This document shows, in pieces, positions 61,638-64,000 of a stretch of DNA of 64,000 nucleotides (the first letter of the stretch is position 1; the number at the start of each line of letters is the position of its first letter). The translations under genes were made by a program, and so were the position numbers. The DNA comes from Phanerochaete sordida (Eukaryota; Basidiomycota; Agaricomycetes; Polyporales; Phanerochaetaceae). The notes beneath the pieces are model-generated. The model had not been told where the DNA came from. It did no database searches and saw nothing but the letters and a program-made list of their open reading frames with translations. The stretch lies in assembly GCA_019973155.2 (NCBI GenBank), contig BPQB01000099.1, positions 1 to 64,000 on the forward strand. The letters are read 5' to 3'.

Positions 61638-62647
61638 GTAGCACACAGGCAGAACCATAACGGCAGGCGTACAGCGTATCACATCGACAGTCATCCGCGC
61701 GTGTACCCGATACGCGCATCAGGCAGCTATGTCCGTCAATCAGCATTTCGAACCGCTCACAGAGAAGCGCCACGGACCATTTCCTCGTAGAACAGCGCCC
61801 ACTCGCGAGCCGACGACGGCTCGTCCCGTTAGGTCTCCGACAGGGCGTACTCAAGCCTCAGCGCGCCCCGTCCTGTTGTGCACCGCTGCATCGCCCGGCG
61901 CATGCACAGGCACGTACCCCTCGTGTACCTAGCGTCCTGCGTTAACTCGCCGTCTTCCAGCCGAGGACCAGTCCTGAGGTCTGCTTTTCTCTCTGCTGAC
62001 TTCTTCTCTTCTTTCTTTCCACGGTCACCTGTGCCTTCGGGCTTGGTATGTGCCTCATGAGAACCCGGACGCATTTTGAATATCTAGGCACATGTGACTA
62101 CGGTAGCCTACTCGTCCACCATAGGGCCATGTCCTCGAGGACGTAAAGCAAGGAGTTCTAAAAAAAACCCTCGTGTCCGTAGAAGCCACACCTGCCGCAA
62201 CACTAGCAGGCCGCCTCGCCCGCGTCCTCCAGCACGTCTCTTGCACGTCGTACCGTGATATGCGTCTGCCTGCTGATGCACAATGCACCGCACGCATCGG
62301 CCAGCAGAGGCGAGGGTTGGCACGCGCGTTCGCGCACGGCGGGCCGCAGGCACGCGAGGCTGCACCAGGGTGCCCGCAGCGTGCATCTCGTTTCCTGAGC
62401 GCACTGCCACGGCCGTCCACAGCCATGCGCCGCCGCCGTGTGGCGCTCCGGCGGGGAGTGTGCTGCGGGCCGGGCGCGGGGCCTGCTCGGCGGTGGCTCG
62501 GCGGTGGCTCGGCGGTGGCTCGGCGGATGGGGACTAGTGGCGCGGCGGTGGTGATTGGGACGCGGTGCGTGGTGCTGTGTCTGGGTGCTGAGGCAGGGCT
62601 CTGTGGTCGTGCGTACGAGACACAAAGCACAAGACGGTCGTATTTGC
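61638..62647. other. Intergenic sequence between two convergent reductase copies
   Basis: About 1 kb. No gene recognised. An A-run lies at 62160-62166 and an 11-bp repeat array near 62485. Confidence 0.5.
62485..62526. repeat. 11-bp tandem repeat, about four copies
   Basis: The unit gctcggcggtg is repeated about 3.8 times in a row without change, ending in gctcggcgga. Confidence 0.85.
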
Positions 62648-64000
62648 TCACAAGTACGCACACATCTGAGTTCGTGGTCCCGCGCACAGCGCTATCCTGC
62701 ACTCGCGCACGGCGCCCTCGAGCTGATACGGCCACCCCAGCAGCCCATACGTCCACCCAAACACACTGCCATCGGGCGTGTTGTGCACAAGCGTGCGGTG
62801 TATCCCAGGGTTCTTGCAGACGCCCTCGATGGCCTGGGTCTCCGCTGGGGAAAGCGTAACAAGCTGTATGGTTCTTCAGCGGGAACGTTCCGGGCGTAGG
62901 GTAGGCTGTGGACGTACCCCGAGATTCTCGCTCGCGCTCAGAAAGCACGCGCTGCACGACGGGCGGCGTGCCGCGCTGCACGAGCCAGCTGAGCGCAACC
63001 TGGGCCGGCGTCGCGCGGTGCTTCTTTGCGATGGCGCTGGCGGTGGCGGGACGGTGCGCGTGCCCTGACCGGAGCGCTTTCGGCGTCGCTACGGGCGGGC
63101 GCTGAAGGAAGGGAGCGCACCGCGCGGCGTGCGCCGTGCGCAGTATCCCCTTCTCCTGGCAGTACGTGCGCGCGCGAGGCAGGCACACGTGCCGAGGCGT
63201 GGTTCACCGCCGGGACAACTTTGCACGAGTTGACCAGGATCGCGAGGTTCTTGGCGGAGAAGTTCGACACGCCAATCGCGCGCACTTATGCCCTGGGGAT
63301 GTGCGTCAGATTGGGGTGGGGGCGCGGGGCGCGGGGGCGGAGGGCGCGCCGCGCGCGCGCAGGCACGCCGTTTCGCGGCACGCACCGGCGAAGGGTGGGT
63401 GCGCGGCGCGCGGCGGGATGTGCCCGAAGAACGGGCCAGGCGCCGCTACGGATATCAACGACGTGTTATTCTAAGATAATGCACGAATCAGGTGACATAC
63501 GGAGCTCGCTCGTCTGCGGCCAGTGCAGAAGGTACAGGTCGATGTACTCGGTGTCGAGCGCCTTGAGCGAGGCGGCGAGCGCGCCAAGGGCGGCGTGGAC
63601 GTGGCTGCGGCGGATCGGCGGCCGGGTGGGTGGGAATGCTGTGGAGGAGACGTACCCAAGCTTTGTGCAGATGAAAACTTCGTCGCGCGGGACGCCGGAC
63701 TCGCGGATTGCTTCGCCGATATGCTGCTCGTTGCCTGAAAGGGTACACCAGTCAGGTTGACGGGTGTGCGAGCAGTAGAATTGAGAGCCCACCGTAGCCC
63801 GGTGCCTGCGCAGGGTACTGTCAGAGCCCAATTCCGTGCGGGAAAGCACAGGACGACGCACAGTGTCGATGTGACGGTATCCAATCTGCGTTCATGCCCC
63901 GCTCAGTGCATCGTGGGTTGGGATAGAGATGCACGACGCACCTTGAGCGCGTTCAAACATATTTCCTTCGCTTCTGCGGGATTGGCGGTGATCCCTAGCC
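62648..64000 (-). pseudogene. Second aldo/keto reductase, decayed; 5' end outside the window
   Basis: Runs off the right edge. Early exons are well preserved and copy the exon lengths of the intact gene: 63862-63885 (24 nt, IGYRHIDT), 63793-63805 (13 nt, APGYG) and 63656-63734 (79 nt, [20 protein letters not shown]). The 63604-side exon gives EYIDLYLLHWPQ. Decay then shows. The part that should encode the VWAEMEKL helix is missing; an extra base puts a TAA before [13 protein letters not shown] near 63285; and the frame shifts again between VVPAVNHAS and HVCLPRARTYCQEKGI near 63185. AYSPLG is replaced by an unrelated string. Later parts (KKHRATPAQVALSWLVQRGT, GIHRTLVHNTPDGSVFGWTY) remain readable. 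Sequencing errors could explain one lesion but hardly all of them. Confidence 0.75.

Overview
The window is nuclear DNA of a basidiomycete fungus, most likely an Agaricomycete. The signs are GC-rich coding sequence, very intron-dense genes with introns mostly of 45-60 bp (GTRNGT...YAG), microexons of 12-27 nt, and clear orthologues of fungal housekeeping genes. The order Polyporales is only a guess from the gene content (a P450, F-box expansions). I assembled exon models by hand. All models called intact are divisible by three and have no internal stop; nearly all of their introns are GT-AG.

Layout. 1-890 is repetitive: three copies of a 158-bp repeat, then a 24-bp minisatellite with palindromic spacers. 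1576-4283 (-) is mitochondrial D-lactate dehydrogenase. 4882-8175 (+) is a WW-WW-MyTH4-RhoGAP protein. 8683-10894 (+) is a cytochrome P450. 11045-13514 (-) is a long F-box protein. 15109-17111 (-) is a CHK1-type checkpoint kinase. 19523-22112 (+) is a second long F-box protein. 22632-23366 (-) and 23490-24580 (-) are unknown proteins. 25375-33700 (-) is a cluster of short F-box units: one relic, one apparent four-unit fusion gene and one single-unit gene. 34590-35858 (+) is ribosomal protein eL8. 38313-38970 (+) is a small unknown protein. 40851-46860 (-) is the eIF2alpha kinase GCN2. 48809-51224 (-) is a third long F-box protein. 51923-54239 (-) is a metacaspase. 55216-56175 (+) is a likely nucleolar protein. 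56992-59390 (+) is a fourth long F-box protein. 59580-64000 holds an intact aldo/keto reductase flanked by two decayed copies.

The theme of the window is one expanded F-box/LRR-like family, with ten units in about 48 kb. Four genes share a five-exon structure with identical intron phases and carry a C-terminal region of about 250-330 residues that I cannot assign to a known domain. The other units lack that region. Four of them appear to be spliced in tandem into one 1,798-residue protein with four F-box/LRR units, because conserved phase-0 introns join the end of each unit to an N-terminus that has lost its start codon. These two architectures are the best candidates for something undescribed. 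F-box proteins normally recruit substrates to SCF ubiquitin ligases; that role here is inference from the family.

The housekeeping genes are mostly signalling or stress genes (GCN2, CHK1, metacaspase, RhoGAP). I see no sign of a biosynthetic cluster beyond a lone P450 and a lone reductase.
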